Part shown: positions 8,040-15,058 of the stretch, one piece after another
Layout of the letters: each line of letters starts with the position of its first letter
How positions within the stretch are numbered: the first letter of the stretch is position 1
NCBI GenBank assembly: GCA_012514535.1
Contig: JAAZAA010000107.1
Location: 1-36,314 of the forward strand
From: Myxococcales bacterium
Lineage (GTDB): Bacteria; Myxococcota_A; Polyangia; Polyangiales; Polyangiaceae
Length of the DNA: 36,314 bases
Direction of reading: 5' to 3'
Position numbers and translations under genes: made by a program
The notes under the pieces: generated by a model
What the model was told of the DNA's origin: nothing
What the model saw: the letters and a program-made list of their open reading frames with translations, nothing else
Databases searched by the model: none

Positions 8040-9110
8040 ATGCAAGCAGTTCGAGTCGGTGTCGTGATGGGTGGGGTTTCGAGCGAGCGGGAGATCTCGC
8101 TGAGGTCTGGCGCGGCGGTCACCGAGACCCTCGGGCAGCTGGGCTACGACGTGGTGCCCATCGACCTCGGCTCGGGCGCGAGCGCGCTGGCGGATCTGGC
8201 GGGTGCGTCCATGGACGTGGCGTTCCTCGCTCTCCACGGGCGACAGGGAGAGGACGGCGTGGTGCAGGGCATCCTCGAGATGCTCGGCATTCCCTACACG
8301 GGTTCGGGGGTCCTCGGCAGCGCCTTGGCGATGGACAAGCTGAAGAGCAAGGAGCTGTTCCGCTTGCACAACGTGCCGACGCCCCCGTACTACGAGCTGC
8401 GGCGCTCCCAGACGGAGGCGCTGGCGGAGATCCATGGGTCCTTCGGATACCCGGCGATCGTCAAACCCCGCCGTGAGGGCTCCAGCCTGGGCGTGGTCAA
8501 GGTCGACAGCCTGGCCGAGCTCAGCGCGGCGGTGGAGAACGCGCTGCAGTACGACGACTCGGTGCTGGTGGAGCGCTTCGTGAGCGGGCGAGAGATCGCG
8601 GTGGGCCTGCTCGACGGGCGCGTGCTCGGCGCCATCGAGATCGCGCCCCGCGGTGACGTCTACGACTTCGAGGCGAAGTACACGCCCGGCATGAGCGATT
8701 ACTTCATCCCGGCGCGGCTGGAGGCCACGCGGATCACCGGCGTCCTCAAGCTCGCCGAGCGAGCGGTCGAGGCCCTCGAGGTGCGCGGCGCCGCGCGGGT
8801 CGACCTGCTGGTGACCGAGGGCGCCAACGAGTACGTGCTGGAGGTGAACACCTTGCCGGGGATGACCGAGACGAGCCTCTTCCCGCGCATCGCCGCGGCC
8901 GCCGGCTACGACTTCGGTGGCCTGTGCGAGGCAATGCTCCAGTCCGCCCGCCTCGACAGCTCCTGCGTGCGTCCGCACGTCGTCCCGCGTCATGCTGCCC
9001 CCGGGGAGCTCTCCACCTGGGAGGCGGACGGATCCTTCGAGGACGCGGGCTATGCCGTCGTGGCCGCCCGTGGCCGCCGCGGGGCCCGCTCGGTCCAGCG
9101 GTCCGCCTGA
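8040..9110 (+). CDS. ddl: D-alanine--D-alanine ligase
   Basis: A 356-residue ATP-grasp enzyme that joins two D-alanines for peptidoglycan precursors in the cytoplasm. Recognisable motifs are VVMGGVSSEREISLRSG at the N-terminus, LHGRQGEDGVVQGILEMLGI with IPYTGSG, the ATP-binding KPRREGSSLGV, and the substrate/metal block EVNTLPGMTETSLFP. The core matches Ddl to about residue 305. A further ~50-residue tail (CVRPHVVPRHAAPGEL to the end) is not usual in the family. The frame is open upstream to GTG 7875, but the extra 55 residues are low-complexity, so ATG 8040, directly before the first beta strand (VRVGVVMGG), is chosen. No mur or fts genes flank it. Confidence 0.9.
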   Translation: MQAVRVGVVMGGVSSEREISLRSGAAVTETLGQLGYDVVPIDLGSGASALADLAGASMDVAFLALHGRQGEDGVVQGILEMLGIPYTGSGVLGSALAMDKLKSKELFRLHNVPTPPYYELRRSQTEALAEIHGSFGYPAIVKPRREGSSLGVVKVDSLAELSAAVENALQYDDSVLVERFVSGREIAVGLLDGRVLGAIEIAPRGDVYDFEAKYTPGMSDYFIPARLEATRITGVLKLAERAVEALEVRGAARVDLLVTEGANEYVLEVNTLPGMTETSLFPRIAAAAGYDFGGLCEAMLQSARLDSSCVRPHVVPRHAAPGELSTWEADGSFEDAGYAVVAARGRRGARSVQRSA

Positions 9111-9196
9111 ACCTCGGACGCCGCCGCTCGGATCTCCCTTCGTCGCCGTCGGCGATGGAAGGGTGCCTGGATGTGGTGGTGAGCCGAGCGGTGCTC

Positions 9197-9202
9197 TACA
9201 AA
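9197..9202 (+). promoter_or_regulatory. Possible -10 hexamer for the EIIA-like gene
   Basis: TACAAA lies six bases before ATG 9209, the same spacing as the stronger leaderless promoters in this window, but no good -35 is seen 17-18 nt upstream. The bases AAAGG in the same place could instead act as a weak ribosome-binding site. Confidence 0.25.
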
Positions 9203-9208
9203 GGCGGC

Positions 9209-10054
9209 ATGGTTTCGAAGGGCTGGTTGAAAGCCGGCAACGTGCTCCCCGCGGTCGCCGCGGAGAGCTTGGAGCAGCTCATCGCCATCGTCGCGCAGAA
9301 CATGGCGGAGGTGGGCGGGATCGATCCGGAGCGGGTGAGCCAGGCCTTTCGCCGCGCCACGGCGGGCGAGAACTTCTCCCTCGGCAGCGGGGTCGCCATC
9401 CCGCACACGGAGGACCCGGGCCTCGAGGAGACCCTGGTCTGTCTCGTGACGACGGCGGCGCCGCTGCCCCTCCGCACCCTCGACGGGCGAGCGCCCGACA
9501 TCTTCCTCTTCATCCTGTCCAAGCCGGATCCCCACGCCCACCTCGTGCTCCTGGCCCACTGGGCGCGCCTGGCCCAGAGCCGCACGTTCCTCGAGGGGCT
9601 GCGGCGCTCGGCCACGCCCGACGAGGTGCTGGCCCTGGTCGACGCCGCGGAGCTGCGCCACCGCGCGCACGCGGGCGCTGCGAGCCCACGAGCGTCCCAC
9701 GATCTCGTGTTGATCTCCGTCAGCGGTGAGAAGCTGGTGGACGCGCTCCTCATCGGTCTGGTGGACGACGGCTTCGACGACGCCTGCGTGCTCGAGGCCC
9801 AGAGCCTTCGGGAGGCCGCCGCTCGTGAGGTGCCGCTCTTCGCGGGCTTCCGGGACATCTTCGGTGATCCCGGGGGGCGCCGGATCTTGTTGTTGGAGGC
9901 TCCCGAAGAGCGGACGGAGGGGCTCGTGAGCGCGGTGCGGCGCATCTGCGAGGAGCACGAGGCCCGCGACGCCCGGATCTCCGTTCTGCCCCTGCAGCTG
10001 CACTGGGCCAGCCCCGTCGCTCCGGTGAGCGGCGGGGGTGAGGGACACGGATGA
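9209..10054 (+). CDS. EIIA(Ntr)-like domain fused to PII-like domain
   Basis: A 281-residue cytoplasmic regulatory protein. Residues ~8-150 match PTS EIIA type-2 (PtsN-like) domains, with the phosphorylatable histidine H66 in SGVAIPHTED and the downstream LFILSKPDPHAHLVLLA block. After a linker, residues ~160-260 resemble PII-like domains of transporter-associated proteins: LVLISVSGEKLVDALLIGL, CVLEAQSLREA, VPLFAGFRDIF and a C-terminal strand-helix. The gene overlaps the next, a CPA2 antiporter gene, by ATGA (10051-10054), indicating translational coupling. A role in gating or tuning the antiporter in response to phosphorylation or nucleotide state is inferred from this context. ATG 9155 would add 18 residues. 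No EI or HPr is nearby. Confidence 0.8.
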   Translation: MVSKGWLKAGNVLPAVAAESLEQLIAIVAQNMAEVGGIDPERVSQAFRRATAGENFSLGSGVAIPHTEDPGLEETLVCLVTTAAPLPLRTLDGRAPDIFLFILSKPDPHAHLVLLAHWARLAQSRTFLEGLRRSATPDEVLALVDAAELRHRAHAGAASPRASHDLVLISVSGEKLVDALLIGLVDDGFDDACVLEAQSLREAAAREVPLFAGFRDIFGDPGGRRILLLEAPEERTEGLVSAVRRICEEHEARDARISVLPLQLHWASPVAPVSGGGEGHG

Positions 10055-11274
10055 GCCGAGGGCTGCTCGCCGTCGTGCTGCTGGGGGTGATCGCCGTCAC
10101 CTACTGGCGGCCGCTGCGGCGGGTGCGCAGCGCCCTCGGCTTCGATTACCTGCTGTCGACCGGACACGCGTTCCTCCTGGCGGGCTTCCTGCTGGGCTCG
10201 ATGTTCGAGCGCACCACCACCCTGGCGGAGGATCTCGCGCCGGCGGTCACCTTCGCCGCGGGCTGGGTCGGGTTCGCCGCGGGGATGCGCTTCGACCTCC
10301 GGGTGCTCCGCGCCGTCCCCGTGCGGGTGCTCGCGGTGGCCCTCACTCCGGCGGTGGCCGCGGCCCTGGCGGTGGGGCTGGCTGGCGCGGGGGTTCTGTA
10401 CTTGTTCCATTCGGGGGGCGCCGAGGCCCCGGCCGCCGCCCTCGTCCTCGGCGCCGCCGCCTGCACGAGCGGGCCCACCCTCGTGGCCATCGCGCGGACG
10501 CGCAAGGCGGGGCAGGCGCCCCGCGCCAAGCCCGTGCTGCGCATGCTCGAGCTGTCGGCGGGCTTCGACGACATCTTGGTGGTCGCCTTCACGATCGTGG
10601 GGTTCTCTCTCTTCCGCAGCAGCCCCGAGCCGGTGGCGGTCGTCTGGTTCGTCGGCATCGCGCTGGCAGGTGGCGCCCTGCTCGGTGGGGTGATCTGGCT
10701 ATTTTTGGGGGGACGGGCGGCGGAGGACGAGCGGCTCCTGCTCGGCCTCGCGATGGTCGCGTTCATCGCGGGGTTCGGCGGCTGGCTCCACGTCTCGCCC
10801 GCGGGCGTCGCGGCCGTCGCGGCGATGACCCTCGTCAACTTGCCCGGCGACCGCATGGCGAAGCTGCTCCTCGCGGTCCGGCGCATGGAGCGCCCGGCGG
10901 TCGTCATCCTGATGACGGTGATCGGCTTCCACGTCGCGGGCACGACGACGTGGCTGTTCCTGCCCCTGGCCGGGCTGCTGACGCTCCTGCGGGGGCTGGC
11001 GAAGCGGTACGCCGGGGACGCGGTGGCGGGCGTGAATCCTCGTGCTCCGGGGCTCGAGGCGAGCCCGGAGTGGGGGCTCGGGCTCGTCTCCCAGGGCACG
11101 CTCGGGCTCGTGGTCGCCCTCAGCTTCTTCTACGTGTGGCAGGACGAAGTGGCGCGCTCCGTGCTCGCGGCGGTGGCCCTGGCGAGCGTGCTCAACGAGG
11201 TGGCGGCGCCGCCACTGCTGCTGCGCCTCCTCAAGGGCGTCTCCGTCCGCTCCGCGGCGGCGAGCTCGCCGTGA
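10051..11274 (+). CDS. CPA2-type cation:proton antiporter (DD motif)
   Basis: A 407-residue inner-membrane protein with about 12 hydrophobic helices and the fold of the monovalent cation:proton antiporter-2 family (KefB/NapA-like). The unwound-helix region reads ACTSGPTLVAI and is followed by SAGFDDILVV, placing a D173-D174 pair at the ion-binding site. In characterised CPA2 proteins an Asp-Asp pair goes with electrogenic transport; that reading is by homology only. There is no C-terminal TrkA-N/RCK domain; regulation may come from the coupled EIIA-PII protein, whose stop overlaps this start by four bases. The second antiporter gene starts 18 nt after its stop, making a compact three-gene unit. 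Confidence 0.82.
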   Translation: MSRGLLAVVLLGVIAVTYWRPLRRVRSALGFDYLLSTGHAFLLAGFLLGSMFERTTTLAEDLAPAVTFAAGWVGFAAGMRFDLRVLRAVPVRVLAVALTPAVAAALAVGLAGAGVLYLFHSGGAEAPAAALVLGAAACTSGPTLVAIARTRKAGQAPRAKPVLRMLELSAGFDDILVVAFTIVGFSLFRSSPEPVAVVWFVGIALAGGALLGGVIWLFLGGRAAEDERLLLGLAMVAFIAGFGGWLHVSPAGVAAVAAMTLVNLPGDRMAKLLLAVRRMERPAVVILMTVIGFHVAGTTTWLFLPLAGLLTLLRGLAKRYAGDAVAGVNPRAPGLEASPEWGLGLVSQGTLGLVVALSFFYVWQDEVARSVLAAVALASVLNEVAAPPLLLRLLKGVSVRSAAASSP

Positions 11275-11292
11275 CGTTCGAGTGAGTCCGTC

Positions 11293-12675
11293 ATGAACAC
11301 GAGCTCCGTCCTCGATCGACTGATCCACCGCGCCTTGCCCTTCCTGGTGCTGTTCGGCGTGCTGCTGCTCCTGCGCCTGAGCGGCGCGGGGGTCGACGCC
11401 ACCGGGCCGCAGAGCACGACCATCGCGCTGGGGTTCATGCTCATCGCCGCCTTCGTGGGCGGCAAGGTCGCGGTGCGGGCGCGCTTGCCGCGCATCTCGG
11501 GCTACCTGCTCGTTGGCATGGTCCTCGGACCCCACGTGTCGAACCTGCTCACGGGGGACATGCTCCAGGCGACCAAGACCATCGAAGGGGTCGCCGTCAC
11601 CCTGATCGCCCTCACCGCGGGGGGCGAGATCCGGACCACCTGGCTCCGCCAGAAAGCGCGGATCCTGGCCACCCTCACGAGCCTGCAGCTCCTCTTCGTC
11701 GGGGTGAGCATCACCGCCGTCGTCTATTTCGGGAGATCCCTCTTCCCCTTCATCCCCAACGACGACCTCACCCTCGCGGGCATCATCGCGGTCTGCCTCG
11801 CGGCCATCGCGATCTCCAACTCACCGACGGTCACGATCGCGGTCATCGCGGAGAACCGGGCAACGGGACCGCTCAGTCGCACGGTGCTCGGCGTCACGGT
11901 GCTCGTCGACGTCTGCGTGATCGTGCTGTTCGCGGTCACGTTGGGGTTCGCCCGCGAGACCCTCGGCGCGGGCGCGGGGCCTTCCCTCGCGCTCACCCTG
12001 CTCCGCGACATCGGCGGATCCATCGTCGCGGGGATCTTGTGCGGGGTGGGGATCGGCTTCTTCCTCGAGTTCGTGAACCGGGACGTCCCCGTCTTCGTGC
12101 TCGCGCTCTGCTTCGGCATCGCGCAGGTCGCGGAGATGGCGCACCTCGAGGCGCTCCTGGTCGCCCTCACGGCGGGGTTCTGGGTGGAGAACTTCTCGAG
12201 CGCTCGTGGGGAGCAGCTCATCGAGGCGATCGAGCGGGTGTCGCTGCCCGTCTTCGCGCTGTTTTTCGCGGCGGCGGGGGCGAAGGTCCACCTCGGCGCC
12301 CTCGCGGCCATGGGCCCCTTGGCCCTCTTGCTCTCGTCCGTGCGTGGCGTGGGGATCTGGCTGGCCACCCGCGTCGGGAGCGCCATCAGCCCGGTGGAGC
12401 CGGTGGTGGCCCGCTACGCCTGGATGGGGCTCATCAGCCAGGCGGGCGTCACCCTCGCGCTCGCCGCCATCCTGGGGCGAGCCTTCCCCGAGTGGGGCGA
12501 TGACATCCAGGTGCTGATCATCGCCATGATCGCGCTCCATGAGCTGATCGGGCCGATCGGCTTTCAGCACGCGCTGCGCCGCGCGGGCGAGATTGGGCAG
12601 GTGCCGCGATCGAGCCAGACGCCACCCCCTCCGGCGCCGCCCGCAGACGTCCCGGCGTCGTCGAGCGGGCCGTGA
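11293..12675 (+). CDS. CPA2-type cation:proton antiporter (VD motif)
   Basis: A 460-residue inner-membrane antiporter of the CPA2 family, again with roughly 12 helices: LPRISGYLLVGMVLGPHVSNLL at helix 2-3, IAISNSPTVTIAVIAE at the first unwound helix and LGVTVLVDVCVIVLF at the ion site. Here V205 precedes the key D206, unlike the DD pair of the preceding protein, so the two are likely to differ in ion or stoichiometry (inference). The C-terminal ~30 residues are Pro/Ser-rich without a TrkA domain. It is third in a unit with the EIIA-PII-like gene and the first antiporter and ends 13 bp from the convergent UspA gene. Confidence 0.85.
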   Translation: MNTSSVLDRLIHRALPFLVLFGVLLLLRLSGAGVDATGPQSTTIALGFMLIAAFVGGKVAVRARLPRISGYLLVGMVLGPHVSNLLTGDMLQATKTIEGVAVTLIALTAGGEIRTTWLRQKARILATLTSLQLLFVGVSITAVVYFGRSLFPFIPNDDLTLAGIIAVCLAAIAISNSPTVTIAVIAENRATGPLSRTVLGVTVLVDVCVIVLFAVTLGFARETLGAGAGPSLALTLLRDIGGSIVAGILCGVGIGFFLEFVNRDVPVFVLALCFGIAQVAEMAHLEALLVALTAGFWVENFSSARGEQLIEAIERVSLPVFALFFAAAGAKVHLGALAAMGPLALLLSSVRGVGIWLATRVGSAISPVEPVVARYAWMGLISQAGVTLALAAILGRAFPEWGDDIQVLIIAMIALHELIGPIGFQHALRRAGEIGQVPRSSQTPPPPAPPADVPASSSGP

Positions 12676-12688
12676 GGGAGCCGGGGGC

Positions 12689-13141
12689 TCAGTCCGCCTT
12701 CGAGGCGCGGACGGTCAGGACGGGGCAGGGCGCCTGGCGCACGACGCGCTCGGCGACGGAGCCGAGGAACGTGTGCCCGAGGCCCGTGCGGCCGTGGGTC
12801 CCCATGACGATCAGGTCGAAGTGTTCCTCCTCCGCGACCCGGAGGATCTCCGAGAAGGCGGCGCCCATCACGGTCTTCGTGTCGACCGAGACGGCCCCGG
12901 CGTGCTCCGCGACGGCCTTGGACTGCTGCACCTGCTTGTCGATCGCCTGAGTGAGCTCCGCCAGCTGCTCGGGAGAGTAGAAGACGTAGCCCTCTGGCAG
13001 CGCGTAGTTCAGCGTCTGGTAGGCGTGGAGGAGCGTGACGGGGGCATTGTACGTCTTCGACAGCTCCGCCGCGTAGTGGATGGCGCGGATGGAGTGGTCG
13101 GAGAAATCGATGGGAACGAGGATCTTGGTGAAACGGCTCAC
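12689..13141 (-). CDS. Universal stress protein (UspA family)
   Basis: A 150-residue single-domain Usp protein. It opens with FTKILVPIDFSDHS and ends with the ATP-binding motif GTHGRTGLGHTFLGSVAE (G-x2-G-x9-G-S) plus CPVLTV, so it belongs to the nucleotide-binding subgroup. The start is GTG 13141, because a strong GGGAGG lies at 8-9 nt spacing upstream; a longer frame from 13177 would translate that ribosome-binding site. It converges on the antiporter gene with only 13 bp between stops. Usp proteins often respond to energy or osmotic stress and sometimes bind antiporters, so the neighbourhood may be meaningful, but it is on the opposite strand. Confidence 0.9.
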   Translation of the reverse strand: MSRFTKILVPIDFSDHSIRAIHYAAELSKTYNAPVTLLHAYQTLNYALPEGYVFYSPEQLAELTQAIDKQVQQSKAVAEHAGAVSVDTKTVMGAAFSEILRVAEEEHFDLIVMGTHGRTGLGHTFLGSVAERVVRQAPCPVLTVRASKAD

Positions 13142-13264
13142 GGAATCGGACCTCCCTGGAAGAGAGCCTCCTGCCATGGTCCGCCCACGAATTCCAGAGC
13201 CGTCGGCCCAGAACGGCTAGGGGGGGCGAAGGCTACCTGCCTCGGCCACGCGGCGCGTGACGAT

Positions 13265-13293
13265 TGGACGGTTGACGTAGCGTCAACCGTCCA
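13265..13293. promoter_or_regulatory. Perfect 13-bp inverted repeat, probable TA operator
   Basis: Arms TGGACGGTTGACG (13265-13277) and CGTCAACCGTCCA (13281-13293) are perfectly complementary around a 3-base centre TAG. The repeat lies 17 bp ahead of the start of the DUF4258-like gene. The following gene encodes an MqsA-like DNA-binding antitoxin; such antitoxins repress their own operon from palindromes with short spacers. Operator assignment is inference. Confidence 0.6.
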
Positions 13294-13310
13294 TCAAGGT
13301 ATGAGGACAG

Positions 13311-13561
13311 ATGACGCCAGTGGAGGCGCTCCGGGAAGCGGCCCTTGCGGGGCGTGCTCAGCAGTTCGAGGTGAGCAGACACGCCTTGCAACGGATGGGA
13401 GAGCTCGTCTGGACATCTGCTCAGCGCTCAAGACGGCCACGTCCGCAACTTGTGAGAACGAGACGAAGTGGCGGCTTGCCGGTGGCCACGACCTGGATGG
13501 AGATGGGATCGAACTGGTCGTCGTCCTCACTGGACGATGCCTCGTCGTCACGGTGCTGTGA
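13311..13561 (+). pseudogene. Frameshifted DUF4258 (MqsR/RelE-like) toxin gene
   Basis: Starting at ATG 13311, preceded by AGGA, about 31 codons encode MTPVEALREAALAGRAQQFE then VSRHALQRMGE, the start of a DUF4258-type small toxin-like domain. Between about 13398 and 13406 the homology jumps to the -1 frame and continues RLDICSALKTATSATCEN, KWRLAGGHDLDGDGIELVVV and LTGRCLVVTVL, stopping at 13561. Joined, the two parts give ~84 residues, the normal family length. A single-base deletion explains it; no classic slippery heptamer is present, so a programmed frameshift is unlikely. A sequencing error cannot be excluded. The MqsA-like antitoxin follows after 36 nt, and the region is less GC-rich than its neighbours, suggesting acquisition. 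Confidence 0.65.
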
Positions 13562-13597
13562 AAGGGAGAGTCGCGGTGATCCTGCGACGGAAATGTG

Positions 13598-14011
13598 ATG
13601 CATTGCCACGCTTGCAACAGAGAGAGGCTCGAACGGCAGACGGTGGAGCTCGTCACGAAGGTGGGCCCGCACGCAGTGCTTGACCGCACGCTGACCCGGC
13701 CCGTCTGCCTCGACTGCGGCGAGTTCACGATTTCGGCGGACGACCTCGAGATGGTCGAACTGCGGGCAGCGCTGGTGGCGTTCACCGATGCCCCCCGCGT
13801 GACTGGCGAGATGGTACGTTTCGCTCGCAAGGCCCTGGGCTTGACCCAGGCCGAGCTCGCAGACCGCATCGGCTCCACCAAGGAAAGTGTTTCTCGCTGG
13901 GAACGTGAGGAGCGCCCCATGGAGCCGTGGGTGCCGTTGACCGTGCTGGGGCTGGTCCGGGAGAAGCTCATGCCGCCGCCGACGGGCGTCGAGCTGAAGC
14001 GAGCCGGCTAA
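13598..14011 (+). CDS. MqsA-like zinc/HTH antitoxin
   Basis: A 137-residue protein with an N-terminal zinc-binding part holding two CxxC pairs (C3/C6 and C37/C40) and a C-terminal Cro/CI-type helix-turn-helix (about 74-105; FARKALGLTQAELADRIG, STKESVSRWEREER). This order matches MqsA/YgiT-type antitoxins, which neutralise an RNase-like toxin and repress their own operon. GTG 13595 directly precedes ATG 13598 and could be the start. It lies 36 nt after the frameshifted DUF4258-like toxin remnant, and a perfect inverted repeat upstream of that is the likely operator. With the toxin broken, the antitoxin may survive as a regulator. Confidence 0.85.
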   Translation: MHCHACNRERLERQTVELVTKVGPHAVLDRTLTRPVCLDCGEFTISADDLEMVELRAALVAFTDAPRVTGEMVRFARKALGLTQAELADRIGSTKESVSRWEREERPMEPWVPLTVLGLVREKLMPPPTGVELKRAG

Positions 14012-14017
14012 GCAGGA

Positions 14018-14060
14018 GGTCCCCCACCGTCGCGACGCCGGGCGCGCCGACGGTGGGACC
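14018..14060 (+). terminator. Hairpin downstream of antitoxin gene
   Basis: GGTCCC-CC-ACCGTCG (14018-14032) can pair with CGACGGTGGGACC (14048-14060), giving a 13-bp GC-rich stem with a 2-base bulge and a 15-base loop just after the stop at 14011. There is no T-tract, so it is a possible but non-canonical terminator or mRNA end stabiliser. Confidence 0.4.
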
Positions 14061-14215
14061 GAGCTCTGGGGAGCGGACCGCGCCGGGTACCGAGGGAGCG
14101 CGATGAATCAAGCGCTGGCACCGGTCCGCCCACACGGCGCGAGGGCTGGGTGGGCCCGCTCGCGCCGTTGGGCTGGGGCTTGCTCGGCCCTTTGGCGAGG
14201 TGCCGGGGGCCAACG

Positions 14216-14253
14216 CTTGCTTCGGGGGTGCCCCGCGAAGACTACGAAGCAAG
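14216..14253 (-). terminator. Hairpin downstream of tRNA-Glu
   Basis: Perfect 9-bp arms CTTGCTTCG (14216-14224) and CGAAGCAAG (14245-14253) lie just beyond the tRNA 3' end on the minus strand; the loop contains a further GGGG/CCCC pairing. No T-run follows on the minus strand (one lies before the stem), so it could terminate or protect the precursor RNA. Role inferred. Confidence 0.4.
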
Positions 14254-14260
14254 GTAAAAA

Positions 14261-14338
14261 TGGCGTCCCCAGCGGGATTCGAACCCGCGTCGTTGCCTTG
14301 AAAGGGCAATGTCCTGGGCCTGACTAGACGATGGGGAC
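14261..14338 (-). tRNA. tRNA-Glu (anticodon TTC)
   Basis: Read on the minus strand, the sequence folds as a cloverleaf: acceptor GTCCCCA pairs with TGGGGAC, the anticodon stem is TTGCC/GGCAA around loop CTTTCAA (anticodon TTC), and the T arm is GCGGG-TTCGAAT-CCCGC. The discriminator is G and CCA is encoded (14261-14263). It decodes GAA/GAG. A strong promoter lies directly upstream. Confidence 0.97.
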
Positions 14339-14349
14339 AGGCGGCCCGT

Positions 14350-14378
14350 CCTATAGCGACAGTGGGTGGGTCCTGCAA
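14350..14378 (-). promoter_or_regulatory. tRNA-Glu promoter
   Basis: On the minus strand TTGCAG, exactly 17 nt, then TATAGG, ending 11 nt before the tRNA 5' end. It serves as an internal reference for what a housekeeping promoter looks like in this genome. Confidence 0.75.
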
Positions 14379-14409
14379 CGGGCTCGGCGGGAAAAACGGG
14401 GCAAGCCTC

Positions 14410-14805
14410 CTACGAGGCCGCCCAGGCGCACGTGACCTCCGCCGTGAAGCTGCTGGCGGGGGAGCCGCGGTAGGTGACGACGGTCTCCGTGCGTCCGGGG
14501 GCGACCTGGATCTGGAGACCGCTGGGGTTCACGTCCGTGCGCACGTGACAGGAGACGGGCCGCTCGCAGGCGTTCGTGACGTAAACGAGGTGGTCGTAGC
14601 CCACACTGAAACGCGCCTGGGTGCGGTAGGACACGCAGGTCGCCGGCTCGGTCTCCTCCGCGAGCTCCGTGGGCGGCGCTTCCGCCGCCTGTGCCGAGCC
14701 CCAGGGGAACAGGCTCGCCGCGGCCAGCGCCGCCGCGCCGAGGCCCCAGGGAAGGCGGCGGCGCGGAGCCGTTTTCCGTGCAGCCGTGTTCTCGTCGCCG
14801 CTCAT
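14410..14805 (-). CDS. Small secreted protein with four cysteines
   Basis: A 131-residue protein of unknown function. It has an N-terminal basic stretch (RKTAPRRR) and a hydrophobic core (GLGAAALAAASLF), with a likely signal peptidase I site after AQA near residue 40. The mature part holds four cysteines (57, 80, 86, 126) and beta-rich segments (FSVGYDHLVYVTN, GLQIQVAPGRTETVVTY), consistent with a small disulfide-bonded periplasmic or secreted beta domain. No family is recognised. It lies between tRNA-Glu and a Roadblock-like gene on the same strand, with a tandem-repeat-bearing 253-bp gap upstream. Confidence 0.65.
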   Translation of the reverse strand: MSGDENTAARKTAPRRRLPWGLGAAALAAASLFPWGSAQAAEAPPTELAEETEPATCVSYRTQARFSVGYDHLVYVTNACERPVSCHVRTDVNPSGLQIQVAPGRTETVVTYRGSPASSFTAEVTCAWAAS

Positions 14806-14896
14806 CGTCCGATCGATGCCATGGACGACCTCTGCGGGCCACCTCGGGCCGTCGCTCGGTCAGTCCTTCGGCGTCCGGGCTCTCGCCGGTGGCGCC

Positions 14897-14947
14897 GTGG
14901 CTGGGTCCGCTGCGTGGCTGGGTCCGCTGCGTGGCTGGGTCCGCTGC
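14897..14947 (+). repeat. Three exact 17-bp tandem repeats
   Basis: GTGGCTGGGTCCGCTGC occurs three times head to tail at 14897, 14914 and 14931, in the 253-bp gap between the secreted-protein start and the end of the upstream Roadblock-like gene. Confidence 0.9.
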
Positions 14948-15058
14948 GTGGTGATCCGCGGTCGTGCCGGACGGGTTGGCGATGAGGGGGTCACCGCTGG
15001 GCGGGTCCCCTGAGGGGAGCCTTCGAGGAAAGCCCGTGCTCTCCGTCGGGGCAGGGGC

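Noticed and set aside
13265-13293. Palindrome as a fourth TetR operator (it contains GGTTGAC and GTCAACC)
   Set aside because: Its half-sites are 5 bp apart rather than 3, and it lies in front of an unrelated toxin-antitoxin locus; likely coincidence.
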